Under the pieces are notes generated by a model, which was not told the DNA's origin, ran no database searches, and saw nothing but the letters and a program-made list of their open reading frames with translations. Of a DNA stretch of 64,000 nucleotides, positions 63,526 to 64,000 are shown in pieces; positions within the stretch are counted from its first letter, which is position 1; each line of letters opens with the position of its first letter. The translations under genes and the position numbers were made by a program. The DNA is from Phymatolithon calcareum (lineage: Eukaryota > Rhodophyta > Florideophyceae > Hapalidiales): contig OZ345381.1 in the NCBI GenBank assembly GCA_977006965.1, forward strand, positions 496,001 through 560,000. Reading direction: 5' to 3'.

Positions 63526-64000
63526 CAGTATTAGCGTGACCTACTGGCTTTTCTACAGAAGATGGCCTGTTCCCTAGTGTGTTGTCTATAAGGTTCCACA
63601 GATGAGGACACTGTTCCATTATCAGAAACCTGTTCTGCGACACAGTTTGGGTCAATTGGACGGGATTATCTCCTGCAAGCTGATTAACTTCAAATTAGCT
63701 TTCTTTTTGAACCGCGTAATAAATGTGTGAAGCTCTCGACTTTGCTGCTACCGCATGTCATGCATCAGCGCTTTCAGAGTCTCAGGTGCTTTGCACCCAA
63801 ATAAAAATACTTAACGACAGGATTGTGTGGATTTTAGAAGGCTTTGAAATCATTGTCATATAGGTCGTGGACGTGCTCCTTCGTGACCACAGGTTTCGTG
63901 AAAACTTAGAATCGACGGACAAGGAGGCTACTGAGGCACCAACGACGGAGAATTTCAGGATGAAACGGCCCCGTGTAAATAAATCTTCCCTTTCGGCTTC
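63526..64000. other. Trailing region of the window
   Basis: The 3' flank of the WS/DGAT gene. No gene is seen before the window ends. Confidence 0.5.

Noticed and set aside
1-64000. CRISPR arrays, bacterial operons or rRNA genes
   Set aside because: None seen. The gene structures, introns and mobile elements are eukaryotic nuclear.

Overview
This is a 64 kb window of nuclear DNA from a eukaryote. The best guess is a multicellular red alga (Florideophyceae-like), held with moderate confidence. Reasons: genes are compact, with zero to three short GT-AG introns (89-198 nt); the eS17 ribosomal-protein gene has its only intron directly after the ATG; plastid-type proteins are present (an HHL1-like thylakoid protein and another protein with a transit-like N-terminus); a WS/DGAT acyltransferase, a CASTOR/POLLUX channel and an alginate-epimerase-like secreted beta-helix protein occur together; and gene islands alternate with long repeat-rich deserts holding decayed Ty1/copia and terminal-inverted-repeat elements. 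Species assignment needs a database search.

Layout. 1-14.5 kb: one five-finger C2H2 zinc-finger gene (minus strand, one intron) in a long desert of microsatellites, two long-period tandem duplications and hairpins. 14.5-19.8 kb: a broken, 3'-truncated Ty1/copia retrotransposon with an insertion in its protease region that carries near-perfect palindromes. 20.07-20.51 kb: a decayed TIR transposon. 20.8-22.0 kb: stomatin-like protein 2. 23.7-26.5 kb: a DDT/WHIM chromatin protein. 26.5-30.3 kb: a desert with a 58-bp perfect zero-spacer palindrome. 30.4-31.5 kb: a NIPA-type Mg2+ transporter. 32.17-32.67 kb: a MITE with long terminal inverted repeats. 33.7-42.2 kb: a dense island of zuotin/DNAJC2, a four-exon CASTOR/POLLUX-like channel, eS17 and a plastid-type repeat protein. 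44.2-45.5 kb: a secreted mannuronan C5-epimerase-like protein ending in a Cys-rich module. 45.5-51.7 kb: a desert with clustered palindromes, a three-copy repeat and a frameshifted second copy of the Cys-rich module. 51.7-63.5 kb: a second dense island with an XMAP215/MOR1-type five-TOG protein, a tandem single-TOG paralogue, an HHL1-like gene, a RAD51-paralogue (XRCC3-like) and a WS/DGAT gene.

The genes are mostly unrelated housekeeping functions: translation and co-translational folding (eS17, zuotin), microtubules (two TOG genes), chromatin, DNA repair, ion transport, plastid function and lipid storage. They do not form one pathway. The items most worth follow-up are the tandem single-TOG paralogue with a frameshifted tail, the plastid-type protein built from alternating 'LGxPxGxF' repeats, the dispersed Cys-rich module, the altered pore region of the POLLUX-like channel, the many near-perfect palindromes, and a strongly recurrent TACAGTA/TACTGTA heptamer in the deserts.
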